A stretch of DNA of 64,000 nucleotides from Pseudomonas sp. Choline-02u-1 (GCF_002836515.1 NZ_PJBC01000064.1:1-64000); one strand, 5' to 3'. Shown: positions 46,031 to 56,086, counted from the first letter of the stretch. The notes: generated by a model from the letters alone, not told the origin. Numbers and translations are program-made.

Positions 46031-46981
46031 TCAATCTTTGATGACTACATCCTGCTCCAGCAGCAACTCCTGCTTCCCCGCATCCAGCCGCACCAGCGCG
46101 CCCAACGGCAGCGTCAGGTTCGGGTCGCAATGGCCACAGCGCCAACCCGACAACACCGGAATCCGCAACGGCCCAAAGGTTTGCTTGAGCAAGCGATTCA
46201 GCGCGGTGACATCCACCCCGGCGATATCACCAACCAGCACACCGCGCAGTCGGGCCAGCTTGCCGGCCAGACGCATCTGGGTCAGGAGCCGGTCGATGCG
46301 ATACAACGGCTCGTTGATGTCTTCAATGAACAGAATCACCCCTTCGACGTCGATTTCGTAAGGCGTGCCCAGGGTCGCGGCGATCATCGCCAGATTGCCG
46401 CCGAGCAAGCGCCCATGCGCGATGCCCGGTTCGACGGTTGATAACGGATACGCCACCGGATGGCTCAGCACACTCCCCGTCCTCATTTGCCCGCGCAGCA
46501 TGGCGAAAAATGAAGTCACCGTCGGCGGCTCCTTGTCGCCCAGCAAGTCGGCATTGAGCAGCGGTCCGTGAAAGGTCACAAAACCGGCGTAACGACTGAT
46601 CGCCAGGTGCAACGCGGTGATATCGCTGTAGCCGACAAACGGCTTGGCATGACGGCTCAGCAGATCGTAATCGATGCGGTCCAGCAGACGCGGTGTGCCG
46701 TAGCCGCCGCGCAGACAAATGATCGCGTCGACTTCGGGATCAGCGAACGCCGCGTGCAGATCGCGCAGGCGTACCGCGTCACTGCCGGCCAGATAGCCAT
46801 CCTTTTCATAGACGCCGGCAAAGACTTTCAGCCCATAACCACGGGCGCGCATCCATTGCACCGCCTTATCAGTGTCCAGAGCACCAGGGCCGGCAGGTGC
46901 AATGACACCGATCAGCCCTTCCGAGGGCAGTGCGGGCACCGCTTTGTGAGGGCAAAGTGTATGGGGCGGTCGAACGGTCAT
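46031..46981 (-). CDS. LD-carboxypeptidase (muropeptide tetrapeptidase)
   Basis: A 316-residue S66-family serine peptidase that removes the terminal D-Ala from cytosolic tetrapeptide muropeptides in cell-wall recycling. The nucleophile Ser is in GYSDITALH, the Glu in FIEDINEP and the His in the GHCDPN segment near the C-terminus. Start ATG 46981 has AAGG/GGGAG upstream; a GTG at 47011 is less likely. It recycles the products of transglycosylases such as the neighbour. Confidence 0.85.
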   Translation of the reverse strand: MTVRPPHTLCPHKAVPALPSEGLIGVIAPAGPGALDTDKAVQWMRARGYGLKVFAGVYEKDGYLAGSDAVRLRDLHAAFADPEVDAIICLRGGYGTPRLLDRIDYDLLSRHAKPFVGYSDITALHLAISRYAGFVTFHGPLLNADLLGDKEPPTVTSFFAMLRGQMRTGSVLSHPVAYPLSTVEPGIAHGRLLGGNLAMIAATLGTPYEIDVEGVILFIEDINEPLYRIDRLLTQMRLAGKLARLRGVLVGDIAGVDVTALNRLLKQTFGPLRIPVLSGWRCGHCDPNLTLPLGALVRLDAGKQELLLEQDVVIKD

Positions 46982-47097
46982 CCTTGGATCTCCCTGTAAA
47001 TTGATGCTCACACATTAGTCAGGAACGTGAACAAACAGAAGAGGATCACTCACGCCGTACCTCGAAGGAAAAAACAGCAATGAATGTAAGTCGGGCA

Positions 47098-47137
47098 AAA
47101 AAATGCCCGCCGGGTTTCAAACCTCGGCGGGCATTTT
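47098..47137 (-). terminator. Terminator of the minus-strand run ending in lipA
   Basis: AAAAATGCCCGCCG and CGGCGGGCATTTTT form a 14-bp perfect stem around a 12-base loop, 15 bases after the lipA stop; A- and T-runs on both sides make it work in both directions. Strong. Confidence 0.9.
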
Positions 47138-47151
47138 TCTCTGGTGCTGAA

Positions 47152-48174
47152 TCAGGAACCCAGCAGCTCGGCCTTGACCAGCTTCGCCTGCTCGTCGGCG
47201 TGGTACGAGGAGCGTACCAGCGGGCCCGAAGCGACGTTCTTGAAGCCCATCTTGTAACCTTCCTCGGCGAACCAGGCGAAGGTGTCCGGGTGCACGAAAC
47301 GCTGCACCGGCAAGTGGCTGCGCGACGGCTGCAGGTACTGACCGAGAGTCAGCATGTCGATGTCGTGTTCGCGCATGCGCTTCATGACTTCGATGACTTC
47401 GTCGTCGGTCTCGCCCAGCCCCAGCATCAGGCCGGACTTGGTTGGAATGTGCGGCATCATCTGCTTGAAGCGTTGCAGCAGGGTCAGCGACCACTGGTAA
47501 TCCGAACCCGGCCGCGCGGCCTTGTACAGACGCGGCACGGTTTCCAGGTTGTGGTTGAATACATCCGGCGGCTCGGCGGCGGTAATTTCCAACGCAATGT
47601 CCATGCGCCCACGGTAGTCCGGGACAAGGGTCTCAAGCTGCACGTTGGGCGACAGTTTGCGGATTTCGCGGATGCAGTCGGCAAAGTGCTGAGCACCGCC
47701 GTCACGCAGGTCGTCGCGGTCAACCGAAGTGATCACCACGTATTTGAGCTTGAGGTCAGCGATGGCGATGGCCAGGCTTACCGGCTCGTTGACGTCCAGT
47801 GGCTTCGGACGACCGTGGCCAACGTCGCAGAACGGGCAGCGACGGGTGCAGATGTCGCCCATGATCATGAAGGTCGCGGTGCCGCCGGAGAAGCATTCGC
47901 CTAGGTTCGGGCAGGACGCTTCTTCGCAGACACTGTGCAACTTGTGCTTGCGCAACAGGCTCTTGATGCGGTCGACTTCCGGCGACACCGGGATGCGCAC
48001 GCGGATCCAGTCGGGTTTCTTCGGCAATTCGGTGGTCGGGATGATCTTGACCGGGATGCGTGCAACCTTCTCGGCGCCGCGCAGCTTGACGCCGGCTTCA
48101 ACCTTGGGACGCGGGGCCGGGCGCTCGGTCACGTCGAGCGTCGGGATCATGGTTTGCACTGCATCAGTAGTCAT
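47152..48174 (-). CDS. lipA: Lipoyl synthase
   Basis: A 340-residue radical SAM enzyme inserting two sulfurs into octanoyl groups on lipoyl domains. The auxiliary-cluster cysteines are in [12 protein letters not shown] and the radical-SAM cysteines in CTRRCPFC; the C-terminal conserved RSSYHA motif carries the serine ligand. ATG at 48174 is one base after the lipB stop, so lipB and lipA are probably co-translated. Octanoyl-ACP feeds LipB first, then LipA. Confidence 0.95.
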   Translation of the reverse strand: MTTDAVQTMIPTLDVTERPAPRPKVEAGVKLRGAEKVARIPVKIIPTTELPKKPDWIRVRIPVSPEVDRIKSLLRKHKLHSVCEEASCPNLGECFSGGTATFMIMGDICTRRCPFCDVGHGRPKPLDVNEPVSLAIAIADLKLKYVVITSVDRDDLRDGGAQHFADCIREIRKLSPNVQLETLVPDYRGRMDIALEITAAEPPDVFNHNLETVPRLYKAARPGSDYQWSLTLLQRFKQMMPHIPTKSGLMLGLGETDDEVIEVMKRMREHDIDMLTLGQYLQPSRSHLPVQRFVHPDTFAWFAEEGYKMGFKNVASGPLVRSSYHADEQAKLVKAELLGS

Positions 48175-48175
48175 A

Positions 48176-48823
48176 TCAGTCGATTCCGCCCGTGAGGGTC
48201 GTCTGCTCAGCATAGTCGAGGTGTTTGACGAGCTGCGCGCGCAGCCGGGCACTTACCTCGGCAAATTCAATCGATCCTGCGTGATCGCTCAGCTGGGTCA
48301 TGGCCAGCCCGGCGTAGCCGCAGGGATTAATCCGTCGAAACGGTTCCAGGTTCATATCCACGTTCAGGGCCAGGCCATGAAAGGAACAACCGTGGCGAAT
48401 GCGCAAACCCAGAGAAGCGATTTTCGCTCCGTCGACATAGACGCCGGGAGCATCCGGCTTGGCCGCGGCGGTGACGCCGTAGCTGGCCAGCAGTTCGATC
48501 AGGCAGGCTTCCATGCGGCTGACCAGGTCGCGCACGCCGAAACCCAGCTTGCGCACATCCAGCAACAGATAGGCCACCAGTTGCCCGGGGCCATGATAAG
48601 TCACTTGGCCGCCGCGATCGACCTGCACGACTGGAATATCTCCCGGCAGCAACAAGTGTTCGGCCTTACCGGCCTGGCCCTGCGTGAACACCGGCGGGTG
48701 TTCGACGAGCCAGATTTCGTCGGCGGCAGCGTTGCCGCGTTCGTTGGTAAAGCGCTGCATGGCATGCCAGACCGGCTCGTAAGCCATCTGGCCCAGCTCG
48801 CGAAAGCCCAGCGTGCCGTGCAT
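48176..48823 (-). CDS. lipB: Octanoyltransferase
   Basis: A 215-residue enzyme transferring octanoyl from ACP to lipoyl domains. [16 protein letters not shown] contains the conserved active-site loop, and [19 protein letters not shown] contains the Lys/Cys thioester region (catalytic Cys in NPCGYAG). ATG at 48823 shares its first base with the ybeD stop; a GTG one codon upstream is possible. Confidence 0.94.
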   Translation of the reverse strand: MHGTLGFRELGQMAYEPVWHAMQRFTNERGNAAADEIWLVEHPPVFTQGQAGKAEHLLLPGDIPVVQVDRGGQVTYHGPGQLVAYLLLDVRKLGFGVRDLVSRMEACLIELLASYGVTAAAKPDAPGVYVDGAKIASLGLRIRHGCSFHGLALNVDMNLEPFRRINPCGYAGLAMTQLSDHAGSIEFAEVSARLRAQLVKHLDYAEQTTLTGGID

Positions 48824-49098
48824 CACAGCACCATGTGCACGAAGCCGGTCGCCCGCAGTTCGCTGTTGATGTTGTACAGCTGATCCTGATCGGTGGCGAC
48901 AATGTGCAGCTGGATGGTGGTGTACTTGCCGGTGCTGCTTTGACGTTCGTCGATGCGCTCATCATTGATGGTCGCGTGTTTCTTGACGATCTCGATGATC
49001 TGGTCTTTGCGGCCGACGCCCGTATCGCTGATCACCTTGACGGGATAATCCGTAACAGGGAATTCGATCTTTGGCGCCTTTACTTCGGTATCGGTCAT
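48823..49098 (-). CDS. ybeD: DUF493 family protein YbeD
   Basis: A 91-residue small alpha-beta protein of the YbeD family, with [13 protein letters not shown] at the start and [17 protein letters not shown] near the end. It has an ACT-like fold in E. coli; role unclear. Genomically bound to lipB, whose start overlaps its stop. Confidence 0.9.
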   Translation of the reverse strand: MTDTEVKAPKIEFPVTDYPVKVISDTGVGRKDQIIEIVKKHATINDERIDERQSSTGKYTTIQLHIVATDQDQLYNINSELRATGFVHMVL

Positions 49099-49137
49099 GG
49101 CGTAACGGCCTCTAATAGCACAAGCCGTGGTAACGCA

Positions 49138-49170
49138 CATGGCCCCGCTCCGGATCGGGGCGGGGCCATG
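49138..49170 (-). other. 11-bp perfect inverted repeat between dacA and ybeD
   Basis: CATGGCCCCGC and GCGGGGCCATG flank an 11-base loop, 15 bases after the dacA stop. It lacks a U-run; it may terminate or separate the dacA and ybeD transcripts. Confidence 0.55.
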
Positions 49171-49185
49171 CAGGTCAACACTGAA

Positions 49186-50343
49186 TCAGTTGAACAAGCC
49201 GTAGAAGAATAGTCGGATGCTATCCCACATGCGGCGGAAGATACCACCCTCCTCGACGCCATCCAGAGCGATCAGGTCGGCGCTGTGCACCACCTTGTCT
49301 TCCAGTTTGACTTCGACTTTACCGATCACGTCGCCCTTGGCGATGGGTGCGACCAGTTGCGGGTTCATGGTCATGCTGGCAGCGAGCTTCTTCAGCTGGC
49401 CTTTTGGCAGAGTCATGGTCAGGTCTTGCGCCAGACCGGCCTTGACCTGGCTGGTGGTGCCTTTCCATACCGGCGCCTGCGCCAGTTCAGTGCCCTTCTG
49501 ATAGAAGGTCTGGGTTTCGAAGAAGCGGAAACCGTAAGTCAGCAGCTTCTGGGTTTCAGCGGCACGGGCCACTTCGCTGTTCGTGCCGAACACTACAGCG
49601 ATCAGGCGCTGGCCGTCACGTACCGCCGAGGACACCATGCAGTAGCCGGCTTCGTCGGTGTGGCCGGTTTTCAGACCGTCGACGGTCTTGTCGCGCCACA
49701 GCAGCAGGTTGCGGTTAGGCTGCTTGATGCCGTTCCAGAAGAACTCTTTCTGCGAGTAGATCGCGTAGTGAGCCGGGTCTTCGTGGATGATTGCGCGAGC
49801 AAGGATCGCCATGTCGTGAGCGGACGAATAGTGCTCAGGGTTCGGCAGACCGGTCGGGTTCATGAAATGGGTATTGGTCATGCCCAGTTCGGTGACGGTC
49901 TTGTTCATCAGGTCGGCGAAGGCGTCTTCGCTGCCGGCGATGTGCTCGGCCAAGGCGACGCTGGCGTCGTTACCGGACTGGATGATGATGCCGTGCAGCA
50001 GGTCGCTGACAGTCACCTGCGAGCCAACCTTGATGAACATCCGCGACCCGCCGGTGCGCCAGGCGTTTTCGCTGACAGTCACCGGGTCATTTTCACCGAT
50101 CTGGCCGCGACGGATTTCCAGGGTCGCGATATACGCGGTCATCAGCTTGGTCAGGCTGGCCGGTGGCAGACGCTGGTCGCCGTTGTTTTCGACCAGTACG
50201 TTGCCGCTGCTCGCGTCCATCAGAACGTAGGCCTTGGCGGCCAGTTGTGGTGGCGACGGCATCATCTCGGCCGCGAAGGCGGCTGGCGAGAGGAGCAGCG
50301 GGACTAGCAGACACAGGCGTTTGGCAAAGGTGGTGATGTTCAT
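49186..50343 (-). CDS. dacA: D-alanyl-D-alanine carboxypeptidase (PBP5/6 type)
   Basis: A 385-residue DD-carboxypeptidase that trims the terminal D-Ala of peptidoglycan pentapeptides. Signal peptide (AFA cleavage near 24), SxxK in ASLTKLM, SGN in SGNDAS, KTG in LKTGHTDEAG, a C-terminal PBP5 beta domain and a short amphipathic tail (FRRMWDSIRLFFYGLF) that anchors it to the membrane. It sits after rlpA with a 187-base gap that should hold its own promoter. Confidence 0.94.
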   Translation of the reverse strand: MNITTFAKRLCLLVPLLLSPAAFAAEMMPSPPQLAAKAYVLMDASSGNVLVENNGDQRLPPASLTKLMTAYIATLEIRRGQIGENDPVTVSENAWRTGGSRMFIKVGSQVTVSDLLHGIIIQSGNDASVALAEHIAGSEDAFADLMNKTVTELGMTNTHFMNPTGLPNPEHYSSAHDMAILARAIIHEDPAHYAIYSQKEFFWNGIKQPNRNLLLWRDKTVDGLKTGHTDEAGYCMVSSAVRDGQRLIAVVFGTNSEVARAAETQKLLTYGFRFFETQTFYQKGTELAQAPVWKGTTSQVKAGLAQDLTMTLPKGQLKKLAASMTMNPQLVAPIAKGDVIGKVEVKLEDKVVHSADLIALDGVEEGGIFRRMWDSIRLFFYGLFN

Positions 50344-50530
50344 CCGTCTCTCGAAATCGCTAATGGAAACTTGCCCGAAGGCAAAACTTATTCAGACAGC
50401 CTTCTAACGGGCCATCGCGTGTTCAGTTGCTCACTCCAGTCACCCTTGCCGGGCTTTTGTTCTTCGACGAGCCAACAACCTGGTTCACCCCCCGAATACC
50501 GCAAGTGAACCGTCAATCAAGGTCTACGTA

Positions 50531-51541
50531 TTACTCGGTGACCACGCTGGGCGAACCCAGGTTGGCCAGACGCACACTGTTCTGCACCTGGGCGATCTCA
50601 CCCGGCGAGCCGATCGGCCCCAGGCGTACCCGGTGCAGGGTCTGCTGATTGCGCACGATCGAGCTGATGAACACCGGCGCGCTCACCATCCCGCTGAGCT
50701 TCGACCTCAGCAACTCGGCAGCGTCCGGGTTGGCGAACGCGCCCACCTGCAGATACTGGCCAGACGCTGGTGCAGAAGCGTTTTTTTTTGCATCGATCTG
50801 CACGGGCACCACGGCCGCGGCATGTTGCTGCGGCGGCGGCGTCCATTGCTCGACGGTGCCGGCCGAAGCCGTAATCACTGGCGCGCTGGTCTGCGCCACT
50901 TGCGGCTCGTTGAGCATCAGCGGCGCCGGACGCCCCTTGGCCGCCCACCACTGCTGCGGATCAATGCCTTCGACCTTGACCCGCGCGGTGCCGGTCTCGG
51001 CATAGCCGAGCTTCTTCGCCGCCGCGTAGGACAAGTCGATGATGCGATCGGAGTAGAACGGGCCACGGTCGTTGACGCGCAGGATCACCGTCTTGTTGTT
51101 GTCCAGGTTCGTCACCCGAACGTAACTTGGCAGTGGCAAAGTCTTGTGCGCGGCGCTCATGCCGTACAGGTCATACACTTCGCCGTTGGCGGTGTTCTGA
51201 CCATGGAACTTGGTGCCATACCAGGACGCCGTGCCCGAAGCCACGTAGGTCTTGGATTCCTGCAGCGGGAAATAAGTCTTGCCCAGCACGGTATACGGGT
51301 TGGCCTTGTACGGGCCGGTGTGCAGGGTCGGCGTCGCATCGGGGATGCGCGAGACATCGACATCCCACCATGGCGCGCCGTCTTTGTGCGCACGGTTGAT
51401 GTCCAGGCCCGGTTTGGCGCGGACAGCGGTGGACGGGGTTTTCTGCGTCGGCGTGCGGCTGGTCGTGCAACTGGCGACCAAGACTGCCAACGCAGCGAAA
51501 GCCACCAGCTTCAGGGGTTTATTGTTAGGCAATGCCTGCAT
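50531..51541 (-). CDS. rlpA: Septal ring lytic transglycosylase RlpA
   Basis: A 336-residue outer-membrane lipoprotein. Lipobox LVASC (Cys25), a double-psi beta-barrel domain (about residues 100-190) with ASWYGTKFHGQ and RVNDRGPF, a Gln/Ala linker, and a C-terminal SPOR domain (about 260-330) that binds denuded glycan at the septum. P. aeruginosa RlpA is a lytic transglycosylase on stripped glycan. The linker contains an A9 tract (50781-50789 on plus as T9) reading DAKKNAS, immediately before the SPOR domain. Start overlaps the mltB stop as TAATG. Confidence 0.93.
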   Translation of the reverse strand: MQALPNNKPLKLVAFAALAVLVASCTTSRTPTQKTPSTAVRAKPGLDINRAHKDGAPWWDVDVSRIPDATPTLHTGPYKANPYTVLGKTYFPLQESKTYVASGTASWYGTKFHGQNTANGEVYDLYGMSAAHKTLPLPSYVRVTNLDNNKTVILRVNDRGPFYSDRIIDLSYAAAKKLGYAETGTARVKVEGIDPQQWWAAKGRPAPLMLNEPQVAQTSAPVITASAGTVEQWTPPPQQHAAAVVPVQIDAKKNASAPASGQYLQVGAFANPDAAELLRSKLSGMVSAPVFISSIVRNQQTLHRVRLGPIGSPGEIAQVQNSVRLANLGSPSVVTE

Positions 51542-52551
51542 TACTTGACGCCCCGTGCTTGTACCAGCTGTTCAGACAGTTGATGTACGGCCATGGCGTA
51601 CATCACGCTGCGGTTATAACGCGTGATCGCGTAGAAATTCTGCAGGCCCATCCAGTATTCAGGGCCGTTGTCGCCTTCGAGGCGAAATGCGGTAACCGGC
51701 ATATCATCGCGCAGCGCATCATGACTTGACCAGCCCAGCGCCCGCAACTCTGCGACCGTCTTCACTGGTTCAATGCCGGTGGTCAGGCCTTCATCGACCT
51801 GCTCGCCGCGCACATCGGCGCGGCTGACCACCGGTTCACCGGCGACCCAGCCATGACGCTTGAAATAGCTGGCGACACTGCCGATCGCATCGTCCGGGTT
51901 GTTCCAGATATTGATGTGGCCGTCACCGTCGAAGTCCACCGCGTAGGCGCGAAAGCTGCTCGGCATGAACTGCGGCAGGCCCATCGCCCCGGCGTATGAG
52001 CCTTTGAGGGTCAGTGGGTCGACTTGCTCTTCACGCGCCAGCAGAAGGAACTCACGCAGTTCCTTGCGGAAAAAGTCGGCACGCGGAGGATAGTCGAAGC
52101 CGAGGGTCGATAGAGCATCGATCACCCGGAAATTTCCGGTATTACGTCCGAAAAAGGTCTCGACGCCGATGATCGACACGATGACTTGAGCCGGCACGCC
52201 ATATTCCTGCTCGGCACGCGCCAGCGTCGCCTCGTGCTGGCGCCAGAAATCCACACCGCGGGCGATGCGCGCGTCGGTAATGAACATCGGACGATATTCG
52301 TTCCACTGTTTGACCCGTTCGGCGGGCTTGGAGATGGCGTCGAGGATCGACTGCTTGCGTTGCGCCTCGCGGAACACACCCATCAGTTGTTCACCGGCGA
52401 AACCATAGTCGCGGGTCATTTCACCGACGAATTCGGCCACCTGCGGCGAGCCTTCATAGTCGCCGGCCAGCGCTTCCTGCACGCCCCCCAGCAGGCCCAT
52501 CAGGCCAACCAGCGGCGCGCATCGAGTCGCCCAGCCACGCATTACTTGCAT
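51541..52551 (-). CDS. mltB: Lytic murein transglycosylase B (SltB1 type)
   Basis: A 336-residue transglycosylase with the active-site Glu in IIGVETFFGRN and the AGAMGLPQFMPSSF and VDFDGDGH motifs. The N-terminus is a signal peptide (ALA near 27) without a lipobox cysteine, so it is soluble in the periplasm, as SltB1 of P. aeruginosa at the same position in the operon. Start ATG 52551 with AAGGTG upstream was preferred over one at 52587, which would overlap rodA. Confidence 0.9.
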   Translation of the reverse strand: MQVMRGWATRCAPLVGLMGLLGGVQEALAGDYEGSPQVAEFVGEMTRDYGFAGEQLMGVFREAQRKQSILDAISKPAERVKQWNEYRPMFITDARIARGVDFWRQHEATLARAEQEYGVPAQVIVSIIGVETFFGRNTGNFRVIDALSTLGFDYPPRADFFRKELREFLLLAREEQVDPLTLKGSYAGAMGLPQFMPSSFRAYAVDFDGDGHINIWNNPDDAIGSVASYFKRHGWVAGEPVVSRADVRGEQVDEGLTTGIEPVKTVAELRALGWSSHDALRDDMPVTAFRLEGDNGPEYWMGLQNFYAITRYNRSVMYAMAVHQLSEQLVQARGVK

Positions 52552-52568
52552 TGCACTCTTCACCTTAT

Positions 52569-53711
52569 TCAAACCTGTGCGATCCACTTGCGATGGGTAT
52601 GGATCGACATCAAAACCCCAAACGCTGACAGCAGCGTCACCAGCGAAGTTCCTCCGTAGCTAATGAACGGCAACGGCACCCCTACGACCGGCAACAGGCC
52701 ACTGACCATACCGATGTTGACGAAAACGTAAACAAAAAAAGTCATGGTCAACGCGCCAGCGAGCAATTTGCCAAACAGCGTTTGCGCCTGGGCGGTGATT
52801 ACCAGCCCGCGACCGATCAACAACAAGTAGATCAGCAGCAGCGCGCAGATACCCACCAGACCGAACTCTTCGCCAAGCACGGCAATGATGAAATCGGTAT
52901 GGCTTTCCGGGAGGAAGTCCAGGTGCGACTGGGTGCCAAGCAGCCAGCCTTTGCCGAATACGCCACCTGAACCGATGGCGGCTTTCGACTGGATGATGTT
53001 CCAGCCGGTACCCAGCGGATCGCTTTCCGGATCGAGGAAGGTCAGCACGCGCTGCTTCTGGTAGTCGTGCATGACGAAAAACCACATCGCTACCGACACC
53101 GGCACCGCCGCCGCCAGTACGCTGAGAATCCAGCGCCAGCGCAGGCCACCCATGAACAGGACGAAGGCGCCACCGGCGAGAATCAGCAGCGAGGTACCGA
53201 GGTCCGGCTGGCGCACGATCAGAATGAACGGCACGCCAATCAGCATCAGGCTGATGCCGACATGTTTGAGTTGCGGTGGCAAGGTGCGTTTGGACAGATA
53301 CCAGGCGATGGTCGCCGGCATCAGGATCTTCATGAACTCCGAGGGCTGGAAGCGGATTACCCCGGGAATGTTGATCCAGCGCGTGGCGCCCATGGCGTTG
53401 TGGCCCATGATGTCGACGACGATCAGCAAGACCACGCCGATGACGTAACCGAGCGGTACCCAACGGGCCATGAACCGCGGCTCGAGCTGGGCGATGACAA
53501 TCATCGCGACCAGGCCGATGCCGAACGACGTGGCCTGCTTGCCGAGCAGATCCCAGCTTTTGCCGCTGGCCGAATACAGCACGAACAGGCTGCCGGCGGC
53601 GAGGATCAGCAACAGGATCAACAGCGGGCCATCGATATGCAGCCTTTGCAGCAACGTCGCGCGGCGACGCATCACATCCTCGCTGGAGAGCATGCGATCG
53701 AAATTATTCAT
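52569..53711 (-). CDS. rodA: Rod-shape peptidoglycan polymerase RodA
   Basis: A 380-residue SEDS-family glycosyltransferase with ten membrane helices that polymerises lipid II for cell elongation with PBP2. GGLRWRWILS, PESHTDFIIAVLGEE (with the essential Asp/Glu region) and SYGGTSL are family motifs. The start lies within the last codons of mrdA (8-base overlap), so the pair is co-translated. Confidence 0.95.
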   Translation of the reverse strand: MNNFDRMLSSEDVMRRRATLLQRLHIDGPLLILLLILAAGSLFVLYSASGKSWDLLGKQATSFGIGLVAMIVIAQLEPRFMARWVPLGYVIGVVLLIVVDIMGHNAMGATRWINIPGVIRFQPSEFMKILMPATIAWYLSKRTLPPQLKHVGISLMLIGVPFILIVRQPDLGTSLLILAGGAFVLFMGGLRWRWILSVLAAAVPVSVAMWFFVMHDYQKQRVLTFLDPESDPLGTGWNIIQSKAAIGSGGVFGKGWLLGTQSHLDFLPESHTDFIIAVLGEEFGLVGICALLLIYLLLIGRGLVITAQAQTLFGKLLAGALTMTFFVYVFVNIGMVSGLLPVVGVPLPFISYGGTSLVTLLSAFGVLMSIHTHRKWIAQV

Positions 53712-55599
53712 CACGGGCCGTGGCCTCCGAAGTGATAGGGCTGGCGTACTCGGCTTTCAGATGGCCGTTCTGGTCGAGCAACCAGGCGTCCATGACCTGG
53801 CGCACCACGGGCGCGGCAACGCCGGAACCGGACTCACCGTTCTCGACCATCACCGAAACCACGATTTTCGGATCATCAGCCGGGGCGAAGCCGACGAACA
53901 GGGCGTGGTCGCGATGGCGCTCCTGGACCTTGGAACGGTCGTATTTTTCGCCCTGCTTGATCGCCACCACCTGCGCGGTACCGGATTTGCCGGCGATGCG
54001 GTATTGCGCGCCGATCGCCGCTTTGCGCGCGGTACCACGAGCACCGTGCATCACCTGCTGCATGCCGTGGTTGACCTTGTTCCAGTCGGACGGGTCACGC
54101 AGGACGATGTTCGGCATCGGGTTGTCATCCACCGGTTTCACCCCGTCGAGGGACTTGGCCAGATGCGGCCGGTTCCAGATGCCTTTGTTGGCCACCAGCG
54201 CAGTGGCCTGGGCCAGCTGCAGCGGCGTCGACTGCATGTAGCCCTGGCCGATCCCGAGAATCAGGGTCTCGCCGGGGAACCACGCCTGTTTGCGCGTTGC
54301 GCGTTTCCATTCGCGGGACGGCATCAGGCCCGGGGACTCTTCGAACATGTCCAGCGAAACCTTCTGGCCGATGCCGAACTTGTTCATGTAGGTCGACAGC
54401 CGATCAATGCCGAGCTTGTGCGCCAGGTCATAGAAGTAGGTGTCATTGGATCGCATGATCGCTGTGTCGAGGTCGACGAAGCCGTCACCGGTGCGGTTCC
54501 AGTTGCGGTACTTGTGATCGTAGTTGGGCAGCATGTAATAGCCCGGGTCGAATACCCGGCTGGATGCCGTGACCACGCCGGCGTCGAGACCGGCAATCGC
54601 CACCGCCGGCTTGATCGTCGAGCCCGGCGGGTACAGACCGCGCAACACGCGGTTGAACAGCGGCCGGTCAATGGAATCACGCAACTCGGCGTAAGCCTTG
54701 AAGCTGATCCCGGTGACGAACAGGTTGGGATCAAAACTCGGCTGACTGACCATCGCCAACACTTCGCCGGTTTTTGGATCGAGCGCCACCACCGCGCCAC
54801 GCCGCCCGCCCAGCGCGGCCTCGGCGGCTTCCTGCAACTTGATGTCGAGGCTCAGGACGATGTCCTTGCCGGGAATCGGATCAGTGCGCTTGAGCACGCG
54901 CAATACGCGGCCCCGGGCGTTGGTCTCGACTTCTTCGTAACCGACCTGACCGTGCAATTCCGGCTCGTAGAAACGCTCGATACCGGTCTTGCCGATGTGA
55001 TGGGTGCCGCTGTAATTGACCGGATCCAGCGACTTCAGCTCTTTCTCGTTGATCCGCCCCATATAGCCCACCGAGTGCGCAAAATGCGCGCCCTGCGGGT
55101 AATGCCGGACCAGTTGCGCAACCACTTCCACCCCGGGCAGGCGGAACTGGTTCACCGCAATCCGGGCGATCTGCTCTTCGGTCAGCTCGAACAGGATCGG
55201 CACCGGCTCGAACGGCCGGCGCCCCTGACGCATGCGCTTCTCGAAGATCACACGGTCCTCGGGCGTCATCTCCAGCACCTCGACGATGACGTCGAGCACC
55301 TGTTGCCAGTCGCCGGAGCGCTCGCGGGTCATGCTCAGGCTGAAGCTCGGCCGGTTGTCGGCCACGACCACGCCGTTGCGGTCGAAAATCAGCCCGCGCG
55401 TCGGCGGAATCGGCTGCACGTGGACGCGGTTGTTTTCCGACAGGGTCGAGTGGTACTCGTACTGGATAACCTGCAGGTAATACAGGCGCGCGATCAGCAC
55501 ACAGATCAGCGTCACGATCACGATCGCACCGAACACGACACGGCTGCGCACCAGACGGGCGTCCTTTTCGTGGTCCTTGATGCGGATCGGCTGAGACAT
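53704..55599 (-). CDS. mrdA: Penicillin-binding protein 2
   Basis: A 631-residue transpeptidase for lateral wall synthesis. One N-terminal membrane helix (about 20-45), a PBP dimer domain with RGLIFDRNG, and the transpeptidase domain with SxxK in GSTIKP, SxN in RSNDTYF and KSG in GKSGTAQV. The ATG at 55599 matches the family; the upstream 17 codons are rlmH-derived. It lies between rlmH and rodA in a tight run. Confidence 0.96.
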   Translation of the reverse strand: MSQPIRIKDHEKDARLVRSRVVFGAIVIVTLICVLIARLYYLQVIQYEYHSTLSENNRVHVQPIPPTRGLIFDRNGVVVADNRPSFSLSMTRERSGDWQQVLDVIVEVLEMTPEDRVIFEKRMRQGRRPFEPVPILFELTEEQIARIAVNQFRLPGVEVVAQLVRHYPQGAHFAHSVGYMGRINEKELKSLDPVNYSGTHHIGKTGIERFYEPELHGQVGYEEVETNARGRVLRVLKRTDPIPGKDIVLSLDIKLQEAAEAALGGRRGAVVALDPKTGEVLAMVSQPSFDPNLFVTGISFKAYAELRDSIDRPLFNRVLRGLYPPGSTIKPAVAIAGLDAGVVTASSRVFDPGYYMLPNYDHKYRNWNRTGDGFVDLDTAIMRSNDTYFYDLAHKLGIDRLSTYMNKFGIGQKVSLDMFEESPGLMPSREWKRATRKQAWFPGETLILGIGQGYMQSTPLQLAQATALVANKGIWNRPHLAKSLDGVKPVDDNPMPNIVLRDPSDWNKVNHGMQQVMHGARGTARKAAIGAQYRIAGKSGTAQVVAIKQGEKYDRSKVQERHRDHALFVGFAPADDPKIVVSVMVENGESGSGVAAPVVRQVMDAWLLDQNGHLKAEYASPITSEATARDE

Positions 55600-55609
55600 G
55601 AGGGCAGGC

Positions 55610-56077
55610 TTACTTGTGGTAAGGGTGGCCGGACAACACGGTCCAGGCACGGTACAACTGTTCGCCGATCAGGATCCGCACCAGGGGGTGCGGCAAGGTC
55701 AGCGGCGACAACGACCAGCGCTGGTCAGCGCGGGCACAGACTTCCGGTGCCAGCCCTTCCGGGCCGCCCACCATGAAGTTGACCGTGCGCGAATCCAGGC
55801 GCCAGCGATCGAGTTCGACCGCCAGTTGCTCGGTGCTCCACGGCTTGCCGTGAACCTCCAGCGTGACGATCCGCTCGTTGTGCCCGACCTTGGCCAGCAT
55901 GGCTTCGCCTTCCTGGCGGATGAAACGGGCCACGTCGGCATTCTTGCCACGGGTGTTGAGCGGAATTTCCACCAGTTCCAGCGCCAGTTCGGACGGAAGA
56001 CGCTTGGCATATTCATGCCAGCCTTCTTCCACCCACTTGGGCATGCGTGAACCGACGGCGATCAGGCGCAGTCGCAC
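55610..56077 (-). CDS. rlmH: 23S rRNA pseudouridine-1915 N3-methyltransferase
   Basis: A 155-residue SPOUT methyltransferase that methylates pseudouridine 1915 in helix 69 of 23S rRNA. The knotted SAM site is in [13 protein letters not shown] and the C-terminal [13 protein letters not shown]. Start is GTG at 56077 with AAGGGA five bases upstream. Follows rsfS by 9 bases. Confidence 0.93.
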   Translation of the reverse strand: MRLRLIAVGSRMPKWVEEGWHEYAKRLPSELALELVEIPLNTRGKNADVARFIRQEGEAMLAKVGHNERIVTLEVHGKPWSTEQLAVELDRWRLDSRTVNFMVGGPEGLAPEVCARADQRWSLSPLTLPHPLVRILIGEQLYRAWTVLSGHPYHK

Positions 56078-56086
56078 AGCAATCCC

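Noticed and set aside
53470-55776. A 768-codon plus-strand open frame
   Set aside because: It is antisense to mrdA and rodA, whose motifs are unmistakable; high-GC coding DNA leaves long open frames on the other strand.
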